DNA of 64,000 nucleotides from Gallionellales bacterium GWA2_60_18 (GTDB lineage Bacteria > Pseudomonadota > Gammaproteobacteria > Burkholderiales > Gallionellaceae): NCBI GenBank assembly GCA_001801105.1, contig MGWS01000024.1:1-64000 (forward strand), written 5' to 3'. Both the position numbers and the translations under genes were made by a program. Positions 1-7,800 of this stretch are shown piece by piece. Numbering within the stretch: the stretch's first letter is position 1; every line of letters starts with the position of its first letter. Below the pieces are notes generated by a model that was not told where the DNA came from, did no database searches, and was given only the letters and a program-made list of their open reading frames with translations.

Positions 1-75
1 CGCTAAATCGACTCTTCTTCATTTCCGCCTCTCTTCAAAAGCGGACTTTACTAACTTCTAGCTGGTACGGTCTAG

Positions 76-696
76 GGGGAGCAGGTCACGCTCCCCAAAG
101 TTCCGTCATGCGAAAAATGCAACAACGAAAAGTCCCAGCTTGAGCATTATTTGCTTTCCGTACTCCCCTTTGGGGCTACGCACAAAAATGCTCATAAAGC
201 GCTTTCGATCGATGCAATGAGACGATTGGAGAGTAACAAAAAACTACACAATAAAATCAAAGAAGGGTTTGGTTATACACAACTCCCCGTCGATGAAAGT
301 CATCTGGAAGAAAGACTAACCGTTGAACTGGATAGTGACATTCTGCACAAATTTATTGGGTTCATAGGAAGAGGGCTTATATATCACCATTCGGGGCGAC
401 GCTTGCCACTGAGCTGTTCATTTAAAACGTTCACTCCATCACCTACAGGTATGGAGTTCATTTCTGGTTTGTTTACCCTTACTTCAAAGCTGAGAGTTGA
501 TATTGGATTGGGAGATGACACCGTCAGATACAAAGGCATTATGAGCGAGGTAGATGATGGCGTATCTGTATGGGCAATTCAGCTGCTCGGGGGAGTTACT
601 GTCGCTGATGTTCATCAGCAACACATATTTAAAAATAGTTTCGTAGTGGTGATCACTGGCTCACCAGAATCTCTTGATCATTTAAAGATTGAATAA
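76..696 (+). pseudogene. HNH-endonuclease-like gene, 5' end missing
   Basis: The frame is open from the TAG at 73-75 to the stop at 696. Its first part reads as the typical second half of an HNH-type module: a C-E-K-C-N knuckle followed by KSQLEHYLLSVLPFG. No plausible start precedes these conserved residues. The only in-frame start is the TTG at 151, which would cut the motif off, and the first HNH half (usually a C-x2-C and an EH pair) is not visible in any frame between 1 and 75. I infer a gene broken by a stop or frameshift, or one whose start lies left of the window in another frame. The DNA is AT-richer than the housekeeping genes to its right, which suggests transfer. The rest of the protein (about residues 40-200) is not recognised. 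Confidence 0.5.
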
Positions 697-853
697 CCCG
701 ATAGGTTCTGCTTCGTTGTACGCCACCCAACGTGTATGAGTCCGCCGTCTGAAGCTCACCCTCACCCGCCAACAAGAAGTGTCGGCAAGTAAGGTGGGCA
801 CGGAGTGCCCGCCCAGTGTTTTTTGATTTTCGTATTTTCCCCCTGAGCGCCGC

Positions 854-1023
854 CTCGATCAGCCGCAAGCAAGCGGAGGTTTAGGCGAGGACTGTCTGAG
901 CGCGTAGCGCGAGTTCCGCAGCCCCGCTTGCTTGTGGTTGATCGAGGGAACCGCGTAGCGGCGGCAAACCGGGGTCGCCTTTTCTTTGGTTACTTTCTTT
1001 TTGGCGAAGCAAAAGAAAGTGAC
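854..1023. repeat. intergenic repeat element with two inverted repeats
   Basis: The gap between the broken nuclease gene and xerD (697-1093) holds no convincing gene. Arms at 854-876 and 924-946 are reverse complements with two mismatches over 23 bp. A second hairpin has arms at 989-1001 and 1011-1023 with one mismatch and the loop GGCGAAGC. The motif around 977-1025 (TTTCTTTGGTTACTTTCTTT and its complement) resembles a dispersed intergenic repeat that I recall from many betaproteobacteria. It looks like a MITE- or REP-type element without its own coding capacity. Confidence 0.6.
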
Positions 1024-1093
1024 TTGCTGCCGGGCAACCCCCGGCGGTTTTGATGTTGGGTTACGCGATGAAACTGCTAACCCAACCTACGAC

Positions 1094-1987
1094 TCATCCC
1101 CTCGGATGATGCATCGCATGCAACTGCTTCAACCGCTCCCGCGCCACATGGGTGTAAATCTGCGTCGTAGAAATATCCGAATGCCCCAATAACATCTGCA
1201 CCACGCGCAAATCCGCGCCGTGATTCAGCAGGTGGGTGGCGAAGGCGTGGCGAAGGGTGTGCGGCGACAGCGATTTATTCAGCCCGGCCGTCCTCGCATG
1301 TTTCTTGATCAGGTACCAGAACATCTGCCGTGTCATACCCTCACCGCGCTGTGTGACGAACAGCGCATCGGCCATCTGCTTGCCCAGCAGCACGCCGCGC
1401 CCGTCCGCCAGATAGCGGCGCAGCCAGTCCAGCGCCTCTTCGCCCAGCGGCACGAGGCGCTCCTTGCTGCCCTTGCCCATCACGCGCACCACGCCCATGT
1501 CCATGCTCACCTGCGTGATGCGCAATGTCACCAGTTCCGATACACGCAGGCCGGTGGCGTACAGCACCTCGAACATGGTGCGGTCGCGCTGGCCGAGCGG
1601 GGTCTGCACATCGGGCGCGGCCAGCAGCAGCTCCACATCCTGCTCGGTGAGGCTCTTGGGCAGGTTGCGCGGCAGCTTGGGGGTATCGATCTGCAAGGTA
1701 GGATCGGCGCTGATCTTGCCCTGCCGCAACAGGTAGCGGAACAGGCGCTTCAGGCTGGAGATATTGCGCCCGGCACTGCTCGACTTGGCTTTATGTGCAA
1801 ACAAATTGCCGAGATAACCCTGTATGTCGCCGTGCGTGGCTTGCAGGATGGAGGCGTCGCGCTGCTTCTCCAGCCACGCGGCGAACTTGGTCAGGTCGCG
1901 CCGGTAGCTGTCCAGCGTGTTGCGCGACAGGCCGTCCTCCAGCCAGAGGTTGTCGCAGAATTCATCGAGGAGGTCGGCGTTGGTCAC
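1094..1987 (-). CDS. xerD: site-specific tyrosine recombinase XerD
   Basis: The protein has 297 residues, the normal XerD length. With XerC it resolves chromosome dimers at dif during division. The N-terminal SAM-like core-binding domain spans about residues 5-90. The catalytic domain carries the full set: R148 in TGLRVSEL, K172 in the beta hairpin, H243 and R246 in HTLRHAF, H269 in GHSD and nucleophile Y278. The start is a GTG that overlaps the stop of ogt (GTGA), so the two genes are probably translationally coupled. Nothing suggests a phage or island integrase: no att site or cargo adjoins it. XerD rather than XerC is inferred from overall similarity. Confidence 0.93.
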   Translation of the reverse strand: MTNADLLDEFCDNLWLEDGLSRNTLDSYRRDLTKFAAWLEKQRDASILQATHGDIQGYLGNLFAHKAKSSSAGRNISSLKRLFRYLLRQGKISADPTLQIDTPKLPRNLPKSLTEQDVELLLAAPDVQTPLGQRDRTMFEVLYATGLRVSELVTLRITQVSMDMGVVRVMGKGSKERLVPLGEEALDWLRRYLADGRGVLLGKQMADALFVTQRGEGMTRQMFWYLIKKHARTAGLNKSLSPHTLRHAFATHLLNHGADLRVVQMLLGHSDISTTQIYTHVARERLKQLHAMHHPRG

Positions 1988-2487
1988 CCCCCTCTCCCCT
2001 GCCCCTCTCCCGCGAGGGGAGAGGGGATGGCGCCTTCATGCGCCAGTAGCCAGCGTTTGATGTCCAGCGATGCGCCGTCGGCATGTTTCATGAATCCGCC
2101 GAGGCCGGACTTGCCCAGCACGCGATGGCAGGGAACGACGATGGGGATGGGGTTCGCGCCGCAAGCCTGACCGATCGCCTGCGCGCCCGAGCCGAGTTCA
2201 GCAGCCAGCTCGCCATAGCTGCGCGTCGCGCCGGGCGAGATGCGCTGCATCGCCTGCCAGACCTTTTGCTGGTGCGGCGTGCCGCGCAGGTCGAGCGGCA
2301 CGCTGAACGGCGCGCGCGGATCATCGAGGTAGCGCAGCAATTGCCCGCACACCTTGGCGGCGAACGCATCTGCCGGCGGCTGTAGCGGCGTGCCTGGCGC
2401 AAGGAAGTCGATGCCGGTCAACGCGTCCGCCGTACAGCGGATGCCGAGCACGCCGAACGGCACTTTCAGTTTCGCCTGATAGGTCAT
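1984..2487 (-). CDS. ogt: methylated-DNA--protein-cysteine methyltransferase
   Basis: The 167-residue suicide repair protein takes the methyl group from O6-methylguanine onto its own cysteine. The active-site PCHRV motif lies at about residues 118-122 (IVVPCHRVLGKSG), preceded by the helix-turn-helix RISPGATRSYGELA that reads DNA. The N-terminal ribonuclease-like domain is present. The last 15 residues (AIPSPLAGEGQGRGG) are encoded by the GC-rich inverted repeat at 2002-2026 and look like a tail acquired when the repeat removed the original stop. It lies directly upstream of xerD on the same strand, with a GTGA overlap. Confidence 0.92.
   Translation of the reverse strand: MTYQAKLKVPFGVLGIRCTADALTGIDFLAPGTPLQPPADAFAAKVCGQLLRYLDDPRAPFSVPLDLRGTPHQQKVWQAMQRISPGATRSYGELAAELGSGAQAIGQACGANPIPIVVPCHRVLGKSGLGGFMKHADGASLDIKRWLLAHEGAIPSPLAGEGQGRGG
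2002..2026. repeat. REP-like GC hairpin inside the 3' end of ogt
   Basis: Arms CCCCTCTCCC (2002-2011) and GGGAGAGGGG (2017-2026) pair perfectly. The element is translated as the tail of Ogt. A related copy lies upstream of ogt at 2501-2525. Confidence 0.7.
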
Positions 2488-2500
2488 CCCCTCTCCCCCA

Positions 2501-2525
2501 CCCCTCTCCCCAATGGGGCGAGGGG
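2501..2525. repeat. REP-like GC hairpin upstream of ogt
   Basis: Arms at 2501-2512 and 2514-2525 pair with one mismatch. The sequence resembles the copy at 2002-2026, so ogt is bracketed by two related repeats. It lies between ogt and the rplS terminator. Confidence 0.6.
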
Positions 2526-2568
2526 AAGTATTCCCGCAATCATCATCGAATGATAGCGCACAAATAAA

Positions 2569-2590
2569 AACGGGAGCCGAAGCTCCCGTT
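2569..2590 (-). terminator. rho-independent terminator after rplS
   Basis: Read on the minus strand, a 9-bp stem (AACGGGAGC / GCTCCCGTT) with a TTCG tetraloop is followed by TTTTTATTTG. It ends the rpsP-rimM-trmD-rplS transcript. Confidence 0.88.
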
Positions 2591-2617
2591 CTTGGGTACC
2601 GCAGAAAACCGGCTCGC

Positions 2618-2980
2618 TTAACCGCGCACGGCCAGCTTTTCCTTGATACGTGCCGACTTGCCGGAACGGTCGCGCAGGTAGTACAGCTTGGCGCGGCGCA
2701 CGTCGCCGCGACGCTTCACTTCGATGCTGGCGATGGTCGGCGCATAGGTCTGGAAGGTGCGCTCCACGCCTTCGCCGGCGGATATCTTGCGCACAATGAA
2801 AGAAGAGTTCAGGCCGCGGTTGCGCTTGGCGATCACCACGCCTTCGTAGGCCTGCACGCGCTTGCGCTCGCCTTCGACCACGTTGACGCTGACGATGACC
2901 GTATCGCCGGGCGCGAAGTCGGGGATGGTCTTGCCCAGACGGGCGATCTCTTCTTGCTCGAGTTGTTGAATCAGGTTCAT
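2618..2980 (-). CDS. rplS: 50S ribosomal protein L19
   Basis: This 120-residue protein of the large ribosomal subunit sits near the 30S-50S interface. The family core is clear: the start [15 protein letters not shown], then FAPGDTV near residue 24, the [14 protein letters not shown] block and the C-terminal [20 protein letters not shown]. The start at 2980 is chosen because it gives the family N-terminus, has an AGAGGAAAA ribosome site, and overlaps the trmD stop as ATGA. A longer frame reaching 3124 carries no homologous residues. It is the last gene of the four-gene operon, just before a strong terminator. Confidence 0.97.
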   Translation of the reverse strand: MNLIQQLEQEEIARLGKTIPDFAPGDTVIVSVNVVEGERKRVQAYEGVVIAKRNRGLNSSFIVRKISAGEGVERTFQTYAPTIASIEVKRRGDVRRAKLYYLRDRSGKSARIKEKLAVRG

Positions 2981-3759
2981 TTCAGTTTTTCCTCTTGTTG
3001 TACGGAAGCTTGTTCCTGCTGGTACTCTGCCAGTAGCCGAGCTTCCTGTTGTGTCAACTGACGTTTCGCCAGCAAATCCGGGCGTCTTTCCCAGGTGCGT
3101 CCAAGCGCCTGTTTCAGCCGCCACTTCTCTATTTCGGCGTGGTGCCCGGACATCAACACTTCCGGTACCGCCGCGCCGTCATAAACCTCGGGCCGCGTAT
3201 AGTGCGGGCAATCCAGCAGGCCCTGCACGAACGAATCCTGCTCCGCCGATTCGGCATCGCCCAGCACACCGGGCAGTTGCCGCACCAGACTGTCCATCAA
3301 CACCATCGCCGCCAGTTCGCCACCGGACAGCACATAGTCGCCGATGGATATCTCTTCATCCACCTGCTGCCGGATCAGTCGCTCGTCGATGCCTTCGTAG
3401 CGCCCCGCCAGCAGGATCAAACCTTCCTCCGGCTGCGCCACCAGCTCCTTGACCAGCGCATGAGTCAGCAACTTGCCTTGCGGCGACAGATACACCACCC
3501 GGCTCTTCTTCACGCCGCTGGCCGCCTGCCGCTGTCTGGCCGCGTTGATCGCGCCGGCCAGCGGCTCTCCCAGCATCACCATCCCGGGGCCGCCGCCGTA
3601 GGGGCGATCATCGATGGTGCGGTAGTTGTCGCTGGTGAAATCGCGCGGATTCCACGTCTTCAATACATAACTGCCTTGTTCCGCCGCGCGCCGCGTGATG
3701 CCGTATTGCGTCAGCGCATCGAACATCTGCGGGAACAATGTGATCACATCAAAGATCAT
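2977..3759 (-). CDS. trmD: tRNA (guanine-N1)-methyltransferase
   Basis: The enzyme methylates G37 next to the anticodon of tRNAs reading CNN codons, using S-adenosylmethionine, which prevents +1 frameshifting. The 260-residue length is typical. The SPOUT trefoil-knot motifs are present: [13 protein letters not shown] near residues 50-62, [13 protein letters not shown] near 117-129 and the knot segment [13 protein letters not shown] near 137-149. It overlaps rimM upstream and rplS downstream by four bases each, the classical rpsP-rimM-trmD-rplS order, so all four are co-transcribed. Confidence 0.97.
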   Translation of the reverse strand: MIFDVITLFPQMFDALTQYGITRRAAEQGSYVLKTWNPRDFTSDNYRTIDDRPYGGGPGMVMLGEPLAGAINAARQRQAASGVKKSRVVYLSPQGKLLTHALVKELVAQPEEGLILLAGRYEGIDERLIRQQVDEEISIGDYVLSGGELAAMVLMDSLVRQLPGVLGDAESAEQDSFVQGLLDCPHYTRPEVYDGAAVPEVLMSGHHAEIEKWRLKQALGRTWERRPDLLAKRQLTQQEARLLAEYQQEQASVQQEEKLK

Positions 3760-4289
3760 TTGAGGTAATCCGCCGACCAGTCCACACGGATGATCCTGTT
3801 CTTCACATCCACCTGCAGGATGACTGCTTCCACGAAGGGAATCAGCACTTCGCCGCTGTCACCCTGCACCACCAGCACATCGTTCGCGCCGGTCTCCAGC
3901 AGGTTCGCCACCGTTCCCAGCGACTCGCCCGCTTCATTCGCCACCGCCATCCCGATCAGGTCGGACCAGTAGTATTCATCTTCGCCCTGCTCGGGCAGGC
4001 TGCTGCGCGGCACCGCGATCAGCAACCCCTTCAGTCTCTCCGCCGCATTGCGGTCCGGACAATCCTGCAGCTGCGCCGCCAGCGTCTTGGCATGCACCTC
4101 GCACTGTTCGACCTCCACCTCGCGCCATGGGCCGTGTTCCTTGCCCAGCCACCAGGTATCGTGGTCCAGCAAGCTGTCGAGGTGTTCGGTGAACGGCTGG
4201 ATCTTGATCCAGCCGCGTATACCAAAAGCTGCCGCCACGCGCCCCATGATCACCATGGGGACGGTTTCGTCAGGCTTGGGCGGCAGCAC
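3756..4289 (-). CDS. rimM: 16S rRNA processing protein RimM
   Basis: RimM is an assembly factor for the head of the 30S subunit and binds S19. The protein has 177 residues. The N-terminal beta-barrel begins with [22 protein letters not shown] (residues 13-34, family signature GRI.. FGxxGWVKV). The C-terminal PRC-barrel carries [12 protein letters not shown] and ends in the conserved DWSADYLK. It starts inside the 3' end of rpsP and overlaps trmD by four bases, which indicates translational coupling within the ribosomal operon. Confidence 0.95.
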   Translation of the reverse strand: MLPPKPDETVPMVIMGRVAAAFGIRGWIKIQPFTEHLDSLLDHDTWWLGKEHGPWREVEVEQCEVHAKTLAAQLQDCPDRNAAERLKGLLIAVPRSSLPEQGEDEYYWSDLIGMAVANEAGESLGTVANLLETGANDVLVVQGDSGEVLIPFVEAVILQVDVKNRIIRVDWSADYLK

Positions 4290-4524
4290 CAGAGCGCTTG
4301 ACCAGCTTGGCGACGGCGTCGCTCAGTTGCGCGCCCTTGCTTTGCCAGTGACTGACGCGCTCCAGTTGCAAACGCAGCGATTCCTGGCCTTCCGGCGCGA
4401 TCGGGTTGTAGAAGCCGACGCGCTCGATGAAACGGCCATCACGACGGTTGCGCGAATCGGCCACCACCACGTTATAGAACGGACGGTTCTTGGAGCCGCC
4501 ACGGGAAAGACGAATGATTACCAT
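4270..4524 (-). CDS. rpsP: 30S ribosomal protein S16
   Basis: This 84-residue protein is needed for 30S assembly. The N-terminus [20 protein letters not shown] and the [14 protein letters not shown] block are diagnostic. It is the first gene of the rpsP-rimM-trmD-rplS operon. The last 20 bases overlap the start of rimM. The promoter should lie in the 92 bp between this start and the CcsA-like gene (4525-4616), which points the same way. Confidence 0.97.
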   Translation of the reverse strand: MVIIRLSRGGSKNRPFYNVVVADSRNRRDGRFIERVGFYNPIAPEGQESLRLQLERVSHWQSKGAQLSDAVAKLVKRSGAAAQA

Positions 4525-4616
4525 ATAAAACCTATTAGAGTTATCGGACCAGCAAAAGGGCGCGAATTCTACGACATTTCCCCAAGCTATGGCAAGCGCA
4601 AGGAAATCAAGGAGTT

Positions 4617-5429
4617 TCAGCGGTGCAGCAGCACCTCGAGAACGAACTTGCTACCTAGATACGCCAGCAGCAGCAGCGCGAAGCCGCCCACCGTCCAGCG
4701 CACGGCGGTGCGCCCGCGCCAGCCATAGGAATAATGCCCCCACAGCAACACGGCGAACACCGCCCAGGAAATGAATCCGAACAGCACCTTGTGGTTGAGC
4801 TGCCAGGCCTTGCCGAAGATCTCTTCGGAGAACATCACGCCGGAGATCAGCGTCAGCGTCAGCAGCACGAGGCCGAAGGCGATCATGCGGAACAGCAGCG
4901 TCTCCATGGTCAGCAGCGGCGGCAGGCTTTGCAGCACGCGCGGCAGCGCGGCATGGTGCAGGTTCTTTTCCACCTGCGAGATCAGCACCGCATGCAGCAC
5001 GGCGATGGTGAACAGGCTGTACGCCAGCATGGCGGTCGCCAGATGCGCCTTGAAGGCGAACAAGGCGGTGTTGGTCAACTGGTGCGCCGACGGGAAAAGC
5101 CCCGGCAGCAACACGACCACCGCCGCCAGCGGCAGCACCAGCGTCTGCAGGCAGCCGACCGGATAGAAGAAGCGCGCCGCCCAGTACACCAGCAAGGTCA
5201 GCCAGATGATCAGCGACACCGCATTGGCCACGCTCAGGTTGAACCCGCCGCCGGCGAACACGTCCTGCACCAGCACCCAGCCATGCAGCGCCAGCGGCAG
5301 CAGCACCAGATGCCCGGGCGCGCCGCGGCTCGTCACATCCCCCTCGCCGCGCGCCTGCGCGCGCCAGAAATAGGCCGCCAGTGCGCCATAGGCGGCACAG
5401 GCAAGCAGCGCGAGAAGAAGGTTGGACAT
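4617..5429 (-). CDS. cytochrome c assembly (CcsA/YpjD-like) membrane protein
   Basis: The protein is about 270 residues with around eight hydrophobic helices, of the CcsA/CcmC-related family in which YpjD homologues sit next to ffh in many proteobacteria. Conserved histidines in the helix containing [16 protein letters not shown] and near [15 protein letters not shown] fit haem handling. The start at 5429 ([15 protein letters not shown]) is chosen because it begins the first membrane helix; the frame is open further upstream but runs into the ffh leader and encodes no recognisable residues. It is divergent from ffh, 58 bp away. The exact role of the YpjD branch is not established. Confidence 0.8.
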   Translation of the reverse strand: MSNLLLALLACAAYGALAAYFWRAQARGEGDVTSRGAPGHLVLLPLALHGWVLVQDVFAGGGFNLSVANAVSLIIWLTLLVYWAARFFYPVGCLQTLVLPLAAVVVLLPGLFPSAHQLTNTALFAFKAHLATAMLAYSLFTIAVLHAVLISQVEKNLHHAALPRVLQSLPPLLTMETLLFRMIAFGLVLLTLTLISGVMFSEEIFGKAWQLNHKVLFGFISWAVFAVLLWGHYSYGWRGRTAVRWTVGGFALLLLAYLGSKFVLEVLLHR

Positions 5430-5487
5430 TTTTTGCCGGGATGTTTTAGACTGCGGCGATTCTACACCAACTGCAACCGGACTACTC

Positions 5488-6837
5488 ATGCTGGACAATC
5501 TGACGCAACGCCTTTCCGGCGTCATCAAGAACCTGCGCGGCCAGGCGCGCCTCACCGAGAGCAACATCCAGGACGCGCTGCGCGAAGTGCGCATGGCGCT
5601 GCTCGAAGCCGACGTCGCGCTGCCCGTGGTCAAGGATTTCATCGCCCAGGTCAAACAGGCCGCACTCGGCGAGGAAGTCATCGGCAAGCTGAATCCGGGG
5701 CAGGCGCTGATCGGCGTGGTGCACCGCGAACTCACCAAACTGATGGGCGAGCACAACGACGCGCTCAACCTTGCCGCCGTGCCGCCCGCCGTGATCCTGA
5801 TGGCCGGCTTGCAGGGCGCGGGCAAGACCACCACCAGCGGCAAGCTGGCCAAGCTGCTGCGCGACCAGCACAAGAAGAAGGTGCTGCTGGTCAGCTGCGA
5901 CGTGTACCGTCCCGCCGCCATCGAACAGCTGCGCACGCTGGCGCAACAGCTCGAGATCGACTTCTTCCCCTCCGACCAAGACCAGAAACCGCAGGACATC
6001 GCGCTGGCCGCGCTGGACTACGCGAAGAGGCACTACCACGACGTGCTGATCGTCGATACCGCCGGTCGCCTCGCCATCGACGCGGCAATGATGGACGAAA
6101 TCAAGCAACTGAACGCCGCGCTCAAGCCGATCGAGACGCTGTTCGTGGTGGACGCCATGACCGGCCAGGACGCGGTGAATACCGCCAAGGCGTTCGGCGA
6201 CGCGCTGCCGCTGACCGGCGTGATCCTCACCAAACTCGACGGCGATGCGCGCGGCGGCGCGGCGCTGTCGGTGCGCCAGATCACCGGCAAGCCGATCAAA
6301 TTCGTCGGCGTGAGCGAGAAGCCCAACGGCCTCGAAGCCTTCCACCCCGAGCGCATGGCCTCGCGCGTGCTCGGCATGGGCGACGTGCTGTCGCTGATCG
6401 AGGAAGCGCAGCGCGAAGTGAACGTCGCCGAAGCCGAGAAGCTCGCCGAGAAAGTGAAGAGCGGCAAAGGCTTCGACCTCAACGATTTCAAGACGCAGAT
6501 GGCGCAGATGCGCAAGATGGGCGGCGTCTCCGCGCTGATGGACAAACTGCCCGCGCAGCTTTCGCAGGCCGCCGCCAAGACCAACGTGGACGACAAGCAG
6601 ATCGCCCGCCTCGAAGGCATCATCAACTCGATGACGCCGCTCGAACGCAGCAAGCCGGAACTCATCAAGGCCTCGCGCAAGCGCCGCATCGCTGCCGGCG
6701 CCGGGGTGAAGGTGATGCATGTGAACCAGTTGCTCAACCAGTTCGAGCAGATGCAGAAGATGATGAAGATGTTCAAGGGCGGCGGCATGGCCAAGATGAT
6801 GCGCGGCATGGCCGGCAAGCTGCCCGGCATGCGCTGA
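5488..6837 (+). CDS. ffh: signal recognition particle protein Ffh
   Basis: This is the GTPase subunit of the signal recognition particle, which binds 4.5S RNA and signal sequences and delivers nascent membrane proteins to FtsY. It has 449 residues. The N domain covers residues 1-86. The G domain holds the P-loop GLQGAGKTTTSGKLA near 105-119, DTAGR near 190 and TKLDGDARGGAALS near 247. The methionine-rich M domain ends in the C-terminal MMKMFKGGGMAKMM. The start at 5488 (MLDNLTQRLS) matches the family N-terminus; an in-frame upstream start at 5422 lies inside the divergent gene and adds unrelated residues. Confidence 0.97.
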   Translation: MLDNLTQRLSGVIKNLRGQARLTESNIQDALREVRMALLEADVALPVVKDFIAQVKQAALGEEVIGKLNPGQALIGVVHRELTKLMGEHNDALNLAAVPPAVILMAGLQGAGKTTTSGKLAKLLRDQHKKKVLLVSCDVYRPAAIEQLRTLAQQLEIDFFPSDQDQKPQDIALAALDYAKRHYHDVLIVDTAGRLAIDAAMMDEIKQLNAALKPIETLFVVDAMTGQDAVNTAKAFGDALPLTGVILTKLDGDARGGAALSVRQITGKPIKFVGVSEKPNGLEAFHPERMASRVLGMGDVLSLIEEAQREVNVAEAEKLAEKVKSGKGFDLNDFKTQMAQMRKMGGVSALMDKLPAQLSQAAAKTNVDDKQIARLEGIINSMTPLERSKPELIKASRKRRIAAGAGVKVMHVNQLLNQFEQMQKMMKMFKGGGMAKMMRGMAGKLPGMR

Positions 6838-6855
6838 CCCTGCCCATAGTCACAC

Positions 6856-7581
6856 ATGACCATACGCGCCATCATCTTCGACGTCGACGGTACGCTTGCC
6901 GACACCGAAGACGCGCACCGCATCGCCTTCAACAAGGCATTCGCCGAGAACGGGCTGGACTGGAACTGGGACGTCGCGCTGTATGACAGGCTGCTGAAAG
7001 TGACCGGCGGCAAGGAACGCATCAGATACTTCGTCGAAGACTTCCTGCCCGGCTTCGAAAAACCGGCCGACTACGACGGCTTCGTCAAACACCTGCATCA
7101 GGTGAAGACCGCGTACTACACCGCCATGCTGCGCGACGGACAGATCCCGTTGCGCCCCGGCATCAGGCAACTGATCGGCGATGCACATGCCGCAGGCATC
7201 CTGCTCGCCATCGCCACCACCACCTCGCCGGAGAACGTCTCGGGCTTGCTTGAGGTCGGATTGGGCAAGGATTGGGAGAGGCACTTCGCCGCCAACGGCT
7301 GCGGCGACATCGTGCCGCACAAAAAACCCGCGCCGGACATCTACTTCTGGGTGCTGGACAAACTGGGGCTGCCCGCGACGGATTGCATCGCGTTGGAGGA
7401 TTCCGAGAACGGCCTGCGCGCCAGTCTTGCGGCGGGGATCAAGACCTATATCACCACCAACCATTACACGCGCCACCACGATTTCACCGGCGCGGCGGAC
7501 GTGTTCGACGATCTGGGCGACCTCGCCGGTTTCTACCGCAAGACCGGCCTGCCGCTTCCCAAACCGCCGATTTCTGTTTAG
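6856..7581 (+). CDS. HAD-superfamily hydrolase, CbbY-like
   Basis: The 241-residue protein is a haloacid-dehalogenase-type phosphatase. Motif I is FDVDGTLADTED (nucleophile D9, acid D11), motif II lies in ATTTSPENV, K in HKKPAPDIY is motif III, and ALEDSENGLRAS gives motif IV. The alpha-helical cap after motif I resembles CbbY, the xylulose-1,5-bisphosphate phosphatase that clears Rubisco side products in Calvin-cycle autotrophs. That substrate is an inference from family resemblance, since no Rubisco gene lies in the window. It starts 18 bp after ffh. Confidence 0.85.
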   Translation: MTIRAIIFDVDGTLADTEDAHRIAFNKAFAENGLDWNWDVALYDRLLKVTGGKERIRYFVEDFLPGFEKPADYDGFVKHLHQVKTAYYTAMLRDGQIPLRPGIRQLIGDAHAAGILLAIATTTSPENVSGLLEVGLGKDWERHFAANGCGDIVPHKKPAPDIYFWVLDKLGLPATDCIALEDSENGLRASLAAGIKTYITTNHYTRHHDFTGAADVFDDLGDLAGFYRKTGLPLPKPPISV

Positions 7582-7595
7582 CATTCGACCGCCGT

Positions 7596-7671
7596 GGGGG
7601 TGTAGCTCAGTTGGGAGAGCGTCTGGTTCGCAATCAGAAGGTCGTCAGTTCGATCCTGATCACCTCCACCA
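7596..7671 (+). tRNA. tRNA-Ala (anticodon CGC)
   Basis: A complete 76-nt cloverleaf can be drawn. The acceptor stem is GGGGGTG / CACCTCC with the G3-U70 wobble that marks alanine tRNAs. The D stem is GCTC/GAGC, the anticodon stem TCTGG/TCAGA with loop TTCGCAA gives anticodon CGC (reads GCG), and the T stem is GTCAG/CTGAT with loop TTCGATC. The terminal A-CCA is encoded (7668-7671). Confidence 0.93.
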
Positions 7672-7680
7672 CATTCCTGA

Positions 7681-7703
7681 AGCCAGCCGTGCGCTGGCTT
7701 TTT
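7681..7703 (+). terminator. rho-independent terminator after tRNA-Ala
   Basis: The stem AGCCAGC / GCTGGCT is followed by five T. It lies 9 bp after the encoded CCA end. Confidence 0.85.
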
Positions 7704-7800
7704 CGCGCCTGCCATCGCACCACTCGCCAGAATCTCGAACCGCAGGATATAGTGCGCGCATCGGGCGGCGCGCTGCCGCCTCATCCGGAAGGGTAATCGA

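Noticed and set aside
1094..1987. XerD as an integrase of a prophage or island
   Set aside because: Length and motifs are those of housekeeping XerD; no att repeat, excisionase or cargo genes adjoin it.
4734..6986. 750-codon open frame running through the CcsA-like gene and ffh
   Set aside because: It overlaps two well-supported genes out of frame and is of extremely biased composition (Arg, Gln, His).
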